DNA from: JBNJGT01 sp964473285
Lineage (GTDB): Archaea > Nanobdellota > Nanobdellia > Woesearchaeales > JACJVW01
DNA: 22,669 nucleotides
Direction: 5' to 3'
Assembly: GCA_964473285.1 (NCBI GenBank)
Contig: CAYYOI010000024.1
Span: forward strand, 1 to 22,669
Below the pieces are notes generated by a model. That model made no database searches, had not been told where the DNA came from, and saw only the letters and a list, made by a program, of their open reading frames with translations. The translations under genes were made by a program, and so were the position numbers. How positions within the stretch are numbered: position 1 is the stretch's first letter; every line of letters begins with the position of its first letter. Of the stretch, positions 1-6,847 are shown one piece after another.

Positions 1-5
1 AATGG

Positions 6-28
6 TTATGATCAGCTAGAAATCATAA
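6..28. repeat. Inverted repeat, 7-bp arms
   Basis: TTATGAT at 6-12 is the exact reverse complement of ATCATAA at 22-28, with a 9-nt spacer. It lies about 40 bp upstream of the TATA box of the surface-protein gene. It could be an operator, or the 3' hairpin of a gene that lies outside the window. Seven AT-rich base pairs can arise by chance, so the assignment is weak. Confidence 0.25.
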
Positions 29-66
29 TGTTGAAAGGATATCTACACACCCAGATAAACAAAATC

Positions 67-75
67 TTTAAAAAT
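67..75 (+). promoter_or_regulatory. Archaeal TATA box of the surface-protein gene
   Basis: TTTAAAAAT is centred about 26 nt before the ATG at 97. In archaea that spacing places the transcription start at or next to the start codon, so the mRNA is probably leaderless. No Shine-Dalgarno sequence is visible between the box and the ATG. Confidence 0.55.
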
Positions 76-96
76 AGGTTCTCTTCATAATATTGC

Positions 97-1698
97 ATGA
101 GATGGGTGCTCCTTGTTTTGCTTATGTCTGCTTTTGTAGCAGCCGACTTTTCAGAATCCCAGGCAATTCTTGTAAACTCTGAGAACTGGCAGGATGTATA
201 TTCAGCAACCCTTGCAGCCGAACTTACAGGAAAAGAAGCTTTTTTTGTGACAAGCTCTGATACTGTAACTAGACTAATAGATAAACTTCCTGAAAAGATC
301 CTTCTGATTCAGTCAAATGAGCCAGTCTATACCGGGATTGAGTCCCTCCTTCGTTCAAAAGGAATCCAGTTTGATACATATCCTAGATACAATATCAACA
401 CTGAGCTATTTGATGAGCTTGAGGCACAGGATGCGATTGTTGTTGATGGCGCTTACGGGTATGATGCGATTTCTGTTGCACCCTATGCCCTTTTAACAGA
501 TGCATACGTCCTTTTCGAGGAAAATGTCCCTGATGATGCAAATATAGTCATGACATATGGTTTTGTGGAAGGATTTGAAGCTCCCTTAAAGATAAATAAA
601 GGGAACAGGTTTGATAACAACATTGAGATAGTTGACCTCTTCCTTGAAAAGAAACCAACAAAATCACTAAAGATCACAAACGGTGAATTCATTGAGAAAA
701 GCCTTTTCAATCCCGAATATCCGGTTCTTTTCATAGGAAAGAGCAATGTGCCTGAAAATGTAGAGGAATATCTTGCAGAGTCAGATTTCAACATAGCAAC
801 CCTTATTGGAAACGATCTTGCGCCTCTTGCAAAGACTCTTAAAGACAGGCTTAAAGGTACGCATGATAAGGCATTCACAGTCATTGCAATGATTGGTAAG
901 AGCGGTTCAGGCGGAGAGAACAGCATTGAAACCCTTGATACATTTCCTATACCTGTCTATGATGCACAACTTAGCATAAACTCAGTAAGGTATAACCAGG
1001 TGGCACAGCAATTGGAAGTGACCTATGAGAACGAAAATGATCTGAGAGTATATTTCCTTCCCTCCATTACCATCAATTCTGATGGGGAAAGAAAGACAGC
1101 AGAAAGTTCCCTTGAATTCCTTGAAGGTGAACATACCAAGACCATAGCTTATCCTATGGAGATACAAGGAGATTCAGTCTCTGGTGAGATTAGTGTCTTA
1201 TTCGGAAGGGCTAACAATAGCCTGGAGCGTCGTCTCAATTATCCTGTTGAATCCCTGGATATGGTAGAAGTGATTGACCGCTCAAACATCTCCATTGAGA
1301 AAGCAGTCTACGATCGGTTGAACAAGGCCTTCAAGATCAAGGTCAAAAACACAGGCTCAGTCAAGGCATACGTGGATATTGAACTTATTGATGTTTTGAT
1401 AGGAGGAGAAGAGACAAGACTTGCTTCCAGGAACACAAAAGAGATACCCGCGGGAAAGACTGAAAACCTGATTGTACGTGCAGACCTGTCATCATTGGAC
1501 ATGGAGGAGAATGACCAGGTTGAGGCAAAAGCCTATTTCAGCCAGCAAAAAGGGATCTTATTTAAGACGGAATCAAGATCCCTGCCCTTGGAAATCAGCA
1601 TGAATCCAGGCATATATGCTGCAGCTGTTGCAGTAGTAGTGATAATAATAATCTTCCTCTCCCTTAGGAAAAAGAAAAAAAGCATTGAAAAAGGTTAA
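97..1698 (+). CDS. Secreted, C-terminally anchored surface protein with CWB2-like region
   Basis: This is a 533-residue protein with an N-terminal signal peptide (hydrophobic residues 4-15, possible cleavage near AFVAA/D) and a C-terminal membrane helix (about 505-523) followed by a stop-transfer run of lysines. The bulk should therefore face outside the cell. Residues about 22-265 resemble cell-wall-binding repeat 2 (PF04122): an opening like AILVNSENWQDVYSATLA, a second copy near AIVVDGAYGYDAISVAPYA (113-131), and an IG-containing unit near VLFIGKSNVP (210-219). Residues about 285-495 look like beta-rich, Ig-like modules. It starts at ATG with a leaderless promoter. The surface localisation is well supported. 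The CWB2 relation is read from pattern only, and the function (envelope structure or adhesion) is inference. Confidence 0.75.
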   Translation: MRWVLLVLLMSAFVAADFSESQAILVNSENWQDVYSATLAAELTGKEAFFVTSSDTVTRLIDKLPEKILLIQSNEPVYTGIESLLRSKGIQFDTYPRYNINTELFDELEAQDAIVVDGAYGYDAISVAPYALLTDAYVLFEENVPDDANIVMTYGFVEGFEAPLKINKGNRFDNNIEIVDLFLEKKPTKSLKITNGEFIEKSLFNPEYPVLFIGKSNVPENVEEYLAESDFNIATLIGNDLAPLAKTLKDRLKGTHDKAFTVIAMIGKSGSGGENSIETLDTFPIPVYDAQLSINSVRYNQVAQQLEVTYENENDLRVYFLPSITINSDGERKTAESSLEFLEGEHTKTIAYPMEIQGDSVSGEISVLFGRANNSLERRLNYPVESLDMVEVIDRSNISIEKAVYDRLNKAFKIKVKNTGSVKAYVDIELIDVLIGGEETRLASRNTKEIPAGKTENLIVRADLSSLDMEENDQVEAKAYFSQQKGILFKTESRSLPLEISMNPGIYAAAVAVVVIIIIFLSLRKKKKSIEKG

Positions 1699-1701
1699 TT
1701 T

Positions 1702-1709
1702 TTTATATT
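1702..1709 (+). promoter_or_regulatory. TATA box before the 144-residue ORF
   Basis: TTTATATT lies right after the stop codon of the surface-protein gene and about 24 nt before the ATG at 1730. This spacing supports leaderless expression from 1730 rather than from the in-frame TTG at 1685. Confidence 0.45.
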
Positions 1710-1729
1710 CTTACAATTTGTCTGGTCTT

Positions 1730-2164
1730 ATGCTAGCAAGAGGATATATCTATTTTGATGATGCCGACAAAGAAGCCCTAAAGCAAAAAGACCTTGTCAG
1801 GGCAGTGTTTGAGTTTGACGGCCGTCCAGGTGTATTCATTCATGGAGATACAAACCTCTCAGCAAAAGAACTGGTTGACCAATTCAGGGATTTCGGCAAA
1901 CTCCATGCAGATGTCTCAGTTGAACCTGAGGACACGGTTATCCATGTGAAGGAAGGGCCCTTCACAGGCACATATCGTGGAATCAGGCTTTCTGATTATG
2001 ATCTCGATGACCTAAAGTCCAGGCTTTCTGATTACGATGGAGACGTTGTTCTTAGAACAGTAGAAAAGAAAGATGGAAAGCCCCTTTTATGTATTGATCT
2101 TATCGGGGAAGAAGTCCCGGAGATTGGCCTTGCAGTCCAGCAGATAGGATTTACCCTTGAGTAG
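1730..2164 (+). CDS. Uncharacterised 144-residue protein
   Basis: I do not recognise this family. The protein is small, acidic and soluble, with no signal peptide or membrane segment. It opens with MLARGYIYFDD and appears to alternate beta strands and helices. There are two near copies of the segment RLSDYD, around residues 86-103, joined by LDDLKS. I chose the ATG at 1730 because a TATA box sits about 24 nt upstream. An in-frame TTG at 1685 would add 15 residues and overlap the preceding gene, but it has no ribosome-binding site. The next gene begins 3 nt after its stop, so the two are probably cotranscribed. The protein-coding call is fairly safe; the function is unknown. Confidence 0.65.
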   Translation: MLARGYIYFDDADKEALKQKDLVRAVFEFDGRPGVFIHGDTNLSAKELVDQFRDFGKLHADVSVEPEDTVIHVKEGPFTGTYRGIRLSDYDLDDLKSRLSDYDGDVVLRTVEKKDGKPLLCIDLIGEEVPEIGLAVQQIGFTLE

Positions 2165-2167
2165 AAT

Positions 2168-2566
2168 ATGGAAGTCTTATGTTTAGGAAACGAATTCATT
2201 GAGGATGACAGGCTTTGCCTTGAACTGGCAGATGAGCTTGAGATTCCAGGTATAACATTCACAAAGTGTACCATAGACCATTTTCTGGACGCAGCACAGA
2301 CAGAAAAAAAGTTGGTAATACTTGATGTTGCAGACATTGATTCAATAAGGCGCATAACAGACCCTTCTTATCTTAAGGACCGTAACATTATGACCAATCA
2401 TGACCTTGATCTATCTTTCTACATGAAGCTTCTCCATGAACTTGATAAGCTTCCAGAGATTGAGATAATAGCTGTACCAAAAGACATTGCAAAGGATAAG
2501 GTTAGAAAAAAGATTATCAGATATCTTCAATATTCAAGATCTCATACCCATGGCTCTCCTTCTTGA
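2168..2566 (+). CDS. HycI/HybD-like (peptidase M52 fold) small protein
   Basis: This 132-residue protein opens like hydrogenase maturation proteases: VLCLGN, then EDD (12-14) where the family has the GN...DD/DE metal-binding segment. It continues with LVILDVAD (D53 at the second acidic position) and NHDLDLSF (H78), where the family has a conserved His-hydrophobic segment. The usual glycines after the first acidic pair are replaced (DDRLCLEL). No [NiFe] hydrogenase gene is in the window, so it may act on another substrate or be non-proteolytic. It follows the upstream gene by 3 nt. Its last 50 bp overlap the 3' end of the HerA-like gene on the opposite strand. The fold assignment is moderate; the function is unproven. 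Confidence 0.6.
   Translation: MEVLCLGNEFIEDDRLCLELADELEIPGITFTKCTIDHFLDAAQTEKKLVILDVADIDSIRRITDPSYLKDRNIMTNHDLDLSFYMKLLHELDKLPEIEIIAVPKDIAKDKVRKKIIRYLQYSRSHTHGSPS
2506..2511 (-). terminator. Possible U-tract terminator of the HerA-like gene
   Basis: Read on the minus strand, six consecutive T residues begin about 6 nt past the stop codon of the HerA-like gene. Archaeal RNA polymerase terminates at such U-tracts without needing a hairpin. The tract lies inside the convergent M52-like gene. Confidence 0.3.
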
Positions 2567-3857
2567 GTGCGCTCGGAGAACTTCCTCCATGCCAGGTAAA
2601 TCTTGGTCGCACCCGCATGGGATAAATCCTTTCGTTTGCATCATCAACAATAAGTGCAGATCCTTTCTCTCTTGGAAGATTATTCAGGTATTTGTCCAGC
2701 CCTTCTCGCATATAGGACTGCATAAGCATTCCAAGCGCATCAGTATCAAGCTTTGCAGTTATCCTGTGGCTGATAAGAATATCAGATTGTGTCATAACAT
2801 CAGTATGTATCTTTCCAGGCTGCTGTGTTGCAAGTATAAGAGATATCCCTGGCTGTCTTCCTTCCCTCATTATTGTCACAAGCGAGTCTGTCGCGGTGGT
2901 CTTGCCCTTGACAGGCAAAAACTCATGCGCTTCATCTATAACAAGCCATACTAGTGGCATATCTCCCTTCTTTTTCTTTTCATCCTGCGTTCCATACTGA
3001 ACAGAGCTATGGATTTGCTGGTATTCCTCTTTCTTTCGTACGACCATCCTGTTGACAAAAAGCCTTTGTGATACTATCCCGATAACAAGCGACTTGATCT
3101 TCCACCCACCAGGCATGGTAGCATAGCAGCTCACATCAAGCACAGTAACCTGCCCCGGTACTGCAAGGTCTTTTATTTTTGTACCTTCCTTATCAAAAAC
3201 TCCCCATTCTTTTGTTGACAAAAACCTGTTTTCCACTGCATCCTTGGTTTTCTGGTCAGCCTTAGGATCCTTTTGTACAACATCTATTATATCATCAATA
3301 TCATAATTGAAATCCTGCTTTTTCATCCTCAGGATAGTCCTTTCTATCAATATCCCCATGGGATCATTCTCTGTCACTTCAAAAGAGAGGAACCAGTCCT
3401 CAGGTGTCAGTTCAGAAGGTCTGATCGAGAACGGATAATCCGTAGGTATACCTTCTTTTCGGTATTGGTGAAAATAACCTTTCGGGGTGAATATCACCGG
3501 GTTTAATGCGTGCGGTTTGAATCCCCAGTCCCTAAGAAGCATATCATCTGTCTGGTTTGCATATCGCATGGTCCAGTAAATACCCATGGTATCAAGCATG
3601 ATGATTGACAGGTTTTCCTTTATCTCTTCAGAAAGGTCAGCAAGTCCTTCAGCAATGACTCCCATGGTATAACTCTTCCCACCCCCTCTCTTTCCGCAGA
3701 TGAACACGACATGAGCACCTGAGATATCAAGGTGAATGTTATTTGCAAGGCTTGTCACTTGCCCCATGGTCACGTACTGTCTTCCAAGAAGGATAGTTCC
3801 TTTAGTGCCATACTTTTTCCTGTCAGGCTCGAGTCTGCCCAGAATAATATCATACAT
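2517..3857 (-). CDS. HerA-like/DUF87 P-loop ATPase
   Basis: This 446-residue ATPase is of the HerA-FtsK superfamily (COG0433). It has a Walker A GKRGGGKS at 55-62, a Walker B LVWLVIDEAH at 302-311, a sensor-like LATQQP at 342-347, and an arginine-bearing REGRQPG at 331-337 just before it. The N-terminal barrel of classical HerA seems reduced to about 50 residues (ILLGRQYVTMG). HerA works with the NurA nuclease in DNA end resection, but no nurA is visible here, and this subgroup may serve another DNA- or protein-translocating role. The ATG is probably leaderless, with a TATA box 27 nt upstream. The tail overlaps the convergent M52-like gene by 50 bp. The gene lies just downstream of pyruvate kinase on the same strand but has its own promoter. 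Confidence 0.85.
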   Translation of the reverse strand: MYDIILGRLEPDRKKYGTKGTILLGRQYVTMGQVTSLANNIHLDISGAHVVFICGKRGGGKSYTMGVIAEGLADLSEEIKENLSIIMLDTMGIYWTMRYANQTDDMLLRDWGFKPHALNPVIFTPKGYFHQYRKEGIPTDYPFSIRPSELTPEDWFLSFEVTENDPMGILIERTILRMKKQDFNYDIDDIIDVVQKDPKADQKTKDAVENRFLSTKEWGVFDKEGTKIKDLAVPGQVTVLDVSCYATMPGGWKIKSLVIGIVSQRLFVNRMVVRKKEEYQQIHSSVQYGTQDEKKKKGDMPLVWLVIDEAHEFLPVKGKTTATDSLVTIMREGRQPGISLILATQQPGKIHTDVMTQSDILISHRITAKLDTDALGMLMQSYMREGLDKYLNNLPREKGSALIVDDANERIYPMRVRPRFTWHGGSSPSALKKESHGYEILNIEDI

Positions 3858-3858
3858 A

Positions 3859-3880
3859 AGGACAAAGCAGGTTTTGTCCT
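3859..3880. repeat. 8-bp inverted repeat between the pyk stop and the HerA-like start
   Basis: AGGACAAA at 3859-3866 is matched exactly by TTTGTCCT at 3873-3880, with a 6-nt spacer. The element covers the pyk stop codon and fills the space between the TATA box and the start codon of the HerA-like gene. No T-run follows on the minus strand, so a terminator is less likely than an operator covering the transcription start. Confidence 0.45.
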
Positions 3881-5306
3881 ATAAATAATTAACGGAATTT
3901 ATCCTTTCAAGGATATCATCTACCTTATAAATCTCAAGAAGGTTAGTCGTTCCTGCTTCATGAAGTTTGTGACCTGCTGTTATGACAAACATCTCTCCTT
4001 TCTTCAAAAAATTCATATTCATTCCCATCACAACAAGGTCATTAACGTAACTTTCCACATTGGAATATTCAGTAGGCTCAAAAACAGGAAATACACCCCA
4101 TACAAGATTAAGCTGTCTTGATACAGTCTTATCCCTGGTGATTGCAAGTATACGACATTTCGGCCTGAATCTTGCAACTTTCCTTGCAGTATACCCACTC
4201 TCAGTAGGAGTAAGGATTGCAGAGACATTTATTGTTTTTGATGCAAGATAAGCTGCCTTTGTAATGAAAAGTGTTATCTCATTGAGATTATCGTGATCCA
4301 TCTCACCCAGTGGCTCATGAAATACATTCTGTATCTTTGTATCATAGACACTTGCAATCCTTGCCATTGTCTGGACTGATTCAACAGGATGCTTTCCCCG
4401 GGCGGTCTCTCCGCTGAGCATTATTGCATCAGCACCTTGCAGTATCGCATGGGATACGTCACTCACCTCTGCCCTGGTTGGCCTGGGAGAATGTGTCATT
4501 GATTCAAGCATTTGTGTTGCAACTATGACTGGCTTTCCAATAAGATTGCATTCCTTTATTATTCTCCTTTGGATGTAAGGAACCTTCTCAAGATCCATCT
4601 CCACTCCAAGATCCCCTCTTGCAACCATTATCCCATCAGCCAGGTCTATTATCTCGCTTATGTTTCTTACACTATTGCAATGCTCAATCTTTGCAATGAT
4701 TCCCATCTTTGATTCTGCACTTTCAAGGATTGAAAGTAGTTCCCTTATATCCTCTGCATTCCTTACATAAGATGCCGCAACAAAATCAAGTCCCTTGCTT
4801 ATGCCAAACCTGATATCTTCCTTGTCCTTCTCTGTCAGAAAAGGCAGTTTCGCATCATGTTCCTTGAAGGTAACACTTTTTTTATTTCCAAGGAAACCAT
4901 CATTAAGAACTCTTATCCGGCCATTATTTACTTCTGCCGATATCAGCCCATCATCAAAATATACAATCGTTTCATCAGCAATCTCATCAATTGGATAATT
5001 TATCCTTATCACATCAGAAGAATTTTCAGTACTTTCTTCTAAAGCTATCTCATCTCCTTTTCTTAGCTGCATGCCCTCATTATCAAAAGGGTTTGTCCTT
5101 ATCTCAGGCCCTTTAGTGTCAAGCATTATGCATATGTTTTCATCAACTTCCCGGATTCGGTCAATAATCTTGGAGAAGTATTCATAATCTCCATGAGAAA
5201 AATTGAGTCTTACAATATCCATACCATTCTCATGAAGCTCTTGTATTGTCTCCACGCTGTCAGATGCAGGCCCTATAGTTGCTATTATCTTTGTTAATTT
5301 TTGCAT
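3879..5306 (-). CDS. pyk: Pyruvate kinase
   Basis: Pyruvate kinase transfers phosphate from phosphoenolpyruvate to ADP in the last step of glycolysis. The 475-residue product has the expected order: substrate/ATP segment VRLNFSHGD (32-40), B-domain entry LDTKGPEIRT (62-71), signature IIAKIEHC (203-210) with catalytic K206 and metal ligands E208 and D232 (ARGDLG), VATQMLESM (262-270), and a C-terminal domain from about residue 345. The Glu in KGPEIRT matches the residue linked to K+-dependent enzymes (Glu117 in rabbit muscle). I chose the second in-frame ATG, at 5306, because homologues begin shortly before TKIIATIGPAS and a TATA-like element lies 27 nt upstream. The first ATG, at 5330, would add eight residues rich in cysteine and leucine. 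Confidence 0.95.
   Translation of the reverse strand: MQKLTKIIATIGPASDSVETIQELHENGMDIVRLNFSHGDYEYFSKIIDRIREVDENICIMLDTKGPEIRTNPFDNEGMQLRKGDEIALEESTENSSDVIRINYPIDEIADETIVYFDDGLISAEVNNGRIRVLNDGFLGNKKSVTFKEHDAKLPFLTEKDKEDIRFGISKGLDFVAASYVRNAEDIRELLSILESAESKMGIIAKIEHCNSVRNISEIIDLADGIMVARGDLGVEMDLEKVPYIQRRIIKECNLIGKPVIVATQMLESMTHSPRPTRAEVSDVSHAILQGADAIMLSGETARGKHPVESVQTMARIASVYDTKIQNVFHEPLGEMDHDNLNEITLFITKAAYLASKTINVSAILTPTESGYTARKVARFRPKCRILAITRDKTVSRQLNLVWGVFPVFEPTEYSNVESYVNDLVVMGMNMNFLKKGEMFVITAGHKLHEAGTTNLLEIYKVDDILERINSVNYL
3881..3888 (-). promoter_or_regulatory. TATA box of the HerA-like gene
   Basis: On the minus strand this reads TTATTTAT, centred about 27 nt before the ATG at 3857, the spacing expected for a leaderless transcript. 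It overlaps the final codons of pyk. Confidence 0.5.
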
Positions 5307-5328
5307 CCCGGCTAGGAGACAACAGTTC

Positions 5329-5340
5329 ATTTAAGAATAT
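5329..5340 (-). promoter_or_regulatory. TATA-like promoter element of pyk
   Basis: On the minus strand the AT-rich string ATATTCTTAAAT is centred about 27 nt before the ATG at 5306. No comparable element sits 25 nt before the alternative ATG at 5330, which favours the shorter protein. Confidence 0.4.
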
Positions 5341-5417
5341 TTGTATGTTTAGCCCTTGAGGATTATCCTTGGTTAAACTTCTATCTGACATGATCTAATA
5401 CCTTATCATATTTTTTA

Positions 5418-5425
5418 CTATAAGT
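5418..5425 (+). promoter_or_regulatory. TATA box for the SLOG-GNAT-methyltransferase-hisS unit
   Basis: CTATAAGT is centred near 5422 and predicts a transcription start around 5448, which would leave a leader of about 145 nt before the ATG at 5593. An alternative TATA-like run at 5516-5526 would give a much shorter leader. Confidence 0.4.
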
Positions 5426-5447
5426 AATTCATGAATAATGGTAACGT

Positions 5448-5592
5448 GGGAGGTTAGTAAATCTATGGAAAATTTTCATTAAACATGTAGTTTCTACGGA
5501 GTTGCTACCGATATCTTTTTTTAAGATAGACGCCTCTAAAGAAATTGACCTTTTGACTAAAAAAGGCCATAAATGAGGAGGTAGCGATAGCT
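5448..5592 (+). promoter_or_regulatory. Long, possibly structured 5' leader with ribosome-binding-site pairing
   Basis: Between the predicted transcription start and the ATG at 5593 lie several inverted repeats. GTAG 5487-5490 pairs with CTAC 5494-5497. TATCTT 5512-5517 pairs with AAGATA 5523-5528. CCTTTT 5549-5554 pairs with AAAAGG 5561-5566. An outer stem, TTGCTACC 5502-5509 with GGTAGCGA 5580-5587, encloses the last two hairpins and occupies the end of the Shine-Dalgarno sequence GAGGAGGT (5575-5582). The result resembles a three-way junction that could hide the ribosome-binding site. GTAG at 5487 can pair alternatively with CTAC at 5505-5508. I recognise no known riboswitch class. The pairing is read by eye, without energy or covariation support. 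Confidence 0.3.
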
Positions 5593-6201
5593 ATGGGATC
5601 CCATATAATTGATGAATTTAGGAATAAGGAGAATATTGAGTATATAATCGGATTCTCCGGCTCCAGTGATGAATCCAATAAGGAAAAAGCTGAGCGCATA
5701 ATAGAGGACAGCATGCTATATTTTAAGGATAAGAACATTGCTATACTGACAGGTGGAACAAAGTTTGGGATTGTAAAGACAGCAAACCAGATCGCAAAAG
5801 ACTATGGGCTGAGAACAATAGGTGTAGTTCCTGATAGTGGAGATAAATACAGTCTTTCTTATCTTGATTGTAAGGTGACAGTTCCACCTGATTATGGGAG
5901 AAGTGAGTTTGGAGATGAGTCAGCAACCTTTGTAAAGGCGATTGATGCAATGGAAATCATAGGAGGAAATTCTGGCACAGCAATAGAGTTCTTTCATGCA
6001 ATGAAGATAAATGAGCGGCGGATTAAGCCAAAATATGATGAGAAGCCTATTATTATTGCACCCTTGAAAAGCATAGAGGGTTTTGCCCAGATGGCATATG
6101 ATCTTCCTCAGGCAAGTATGATGTATGAAGCATTCCCTCAGGAGCCTATAATGTATGGTGGAGATGCAGCTAAATTCATATTGAATAAACTACGGTGTTA
6201 A
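5593..6201 (+). CDS. SLOG/LOG-family (Rossmann-like) nucleotide-binding protein
   Basis: The 202-residue product shows the SLOG/TIGR00725/LOG layout: IIGFSGSSDES near the N-terminus, ILTGGTKFGIVKTAN (51-65) with the TGG-x3-G turn, a strand RTIGVVP (74-80), and GGNSGTAIEF (124-133) where LOG proteins have PGGxGTxxE. Family members bind nucleotides or nucleotide derivatives. Some cleave nucleotide monophosphates (LOG, cytokinin-type) and others act as sensors in defence systems. The initial proline of PGG is missing, so LOG-type hydrolysis should not be assumed. It starts at ATG with GAGGAGGT 10 nt upstream. It is the first gene of a four-gene unit; the GNAT gene follows after 4 nt. Confidence 0.7.
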   Translation: MGSHIIDEFRNKENIEYIIGFSGSSDESNKEKAERIIEDSMLYFKDKNIAILTGGTKFGIVKTANQIAKDYGLRTIGVVPDSGDKYSLSYLDCKVTVPPDYGRSEFGDESATFVKAIDAMEIIGGNSGTAIEFFHAMKINERRIKPKYDEKPIIIAPLKSIEGFAQMAYDLPQASMMYEAFPQEPIMYGGDAAKFILNKLRC

Positions 6202-6205
6202 AAAA

Positions 6206-6847
6206 ATGAGCATTGAAGCTATAGTTGAAGAAAAACAATATACTGTAAGGGAATTCCAGCCAGAAGACCTGCTTTCAATTATTGAGGTATACCAAAAGGC
6301 CTTTGCTGGAGAACCATGGAATGAGTATCGTATTTGTAAGGCTTGTTATACAGAGTATTCAAAAGAAGAATTCATGGATGCAGTTAATAAGAATCAATGC
6401 AAAAGTTGCTTAGAACCTCTTAATACTGAGGAATACTGGAAACCTGAAGACATTATCAAAAACTTGAATGACACCCTTTCAAAGAAAGAAGGCATAGTCT
6501 ATGTAGCTGAGAATGGGCAGGGAGTTGTGGGTTTTGTGTGGGGAAGCCCAGGTTATCCTGATAACCGAGAGGAAAACTTGGGAGATATCATCAGACCTGA
6601 AAGTTTTTACCTGAAAGAGATTGCAGTTTCTGCAGATTGTCAGGATAAGGGAGTTGGCAGCACACTTGCAAAAGCCTTCGTAGATGAAGTTAAAGAAAGA
6701 GGATACAATGGCACTTACTTAAGAACCAATCTAAATAACCACCCTGCAATACATATATTCCATAAAGTAGGTTACAGGTCAACTAGCTTACGTGATGTAG
6801 GAAAAAAGGATTGCTTTTACATGATCCAAGGTGATTGTTATGTCTGA
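6206..6847 (+). CDS. GNAT acetyltransferase with CxxC-CxxC insertion
   Basis: The C-terminal half is a GNAT domain: FYLKEIAVSADC (134-145), the acetyl-CoA loop QDKGVG (146-151, matching Q/RxxGxG/A), and a final strand-helix NHPAIHIFHKVGY (178-190). Between the first helix region (VYQKAFAGEPWNEY, 28-41) and the middle of the fold lies an insertion with C44-x2-C47 and C65-x2-C68, spaced 17 residues apart, which looks like a zinc ribbon or knuckle. The family transfers an acyl group from acyl-CoA to an amine; the substrate here is unknown. It ends 8 nt inside the methyltransferase gene and starts 4 nt after the SLOG gene, so the genes are probably translated from one mRNA. Confidence 0.8.
   Translation: MSIEAIVEEKQYTVREFQPEDLLSIIEVYQKAFAGEPWNEYRICKACYTEYSKEEFMDAVNKNQCKSCLEPLNTEEYWKPEDIIKNLNDTLSKKEGIVYVAENGQGVVGFVWGSPGYPDNREENLGDIIRPESFYLKEIAVSADCQDKGVGSTLAKAFVDEVKERGYNGTYLRTNLNNHPAIHIFHKVGYRSTSLRDVGKKDCFYMIQGDCYV

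Noticed and set aside
2487..2954. 155-codon plus-strand frame opposite the HerA-like gene, and similar long opposite-strand frames over gatE, hisG and the kinase.
   Set aside because: They lie wholly antisense to clearly conserved genes and show no domain pattern or translation signals.
5341..5417. Short imperfect palindrome AGGATTATCCT in the pyk / SLOG divergent gap.
   Set aside because: The arms are only 4 bp and extension needs wobble pairs; not distinguishable from chance. The rest of this gap upstream of the TATA box holds nothing I can identify.
5448..5592. Purine-riboswitch-like strings (AGTTTCTAC near 5489 and GACTA at 5555) in the leader.
   Set aside because: The strings echo J2/3 and J3/1 of the purine aptamer, but the required P2/P3 stems with the kissing loops are not present between them and the pairing I see is different. 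Treated as coincidence.
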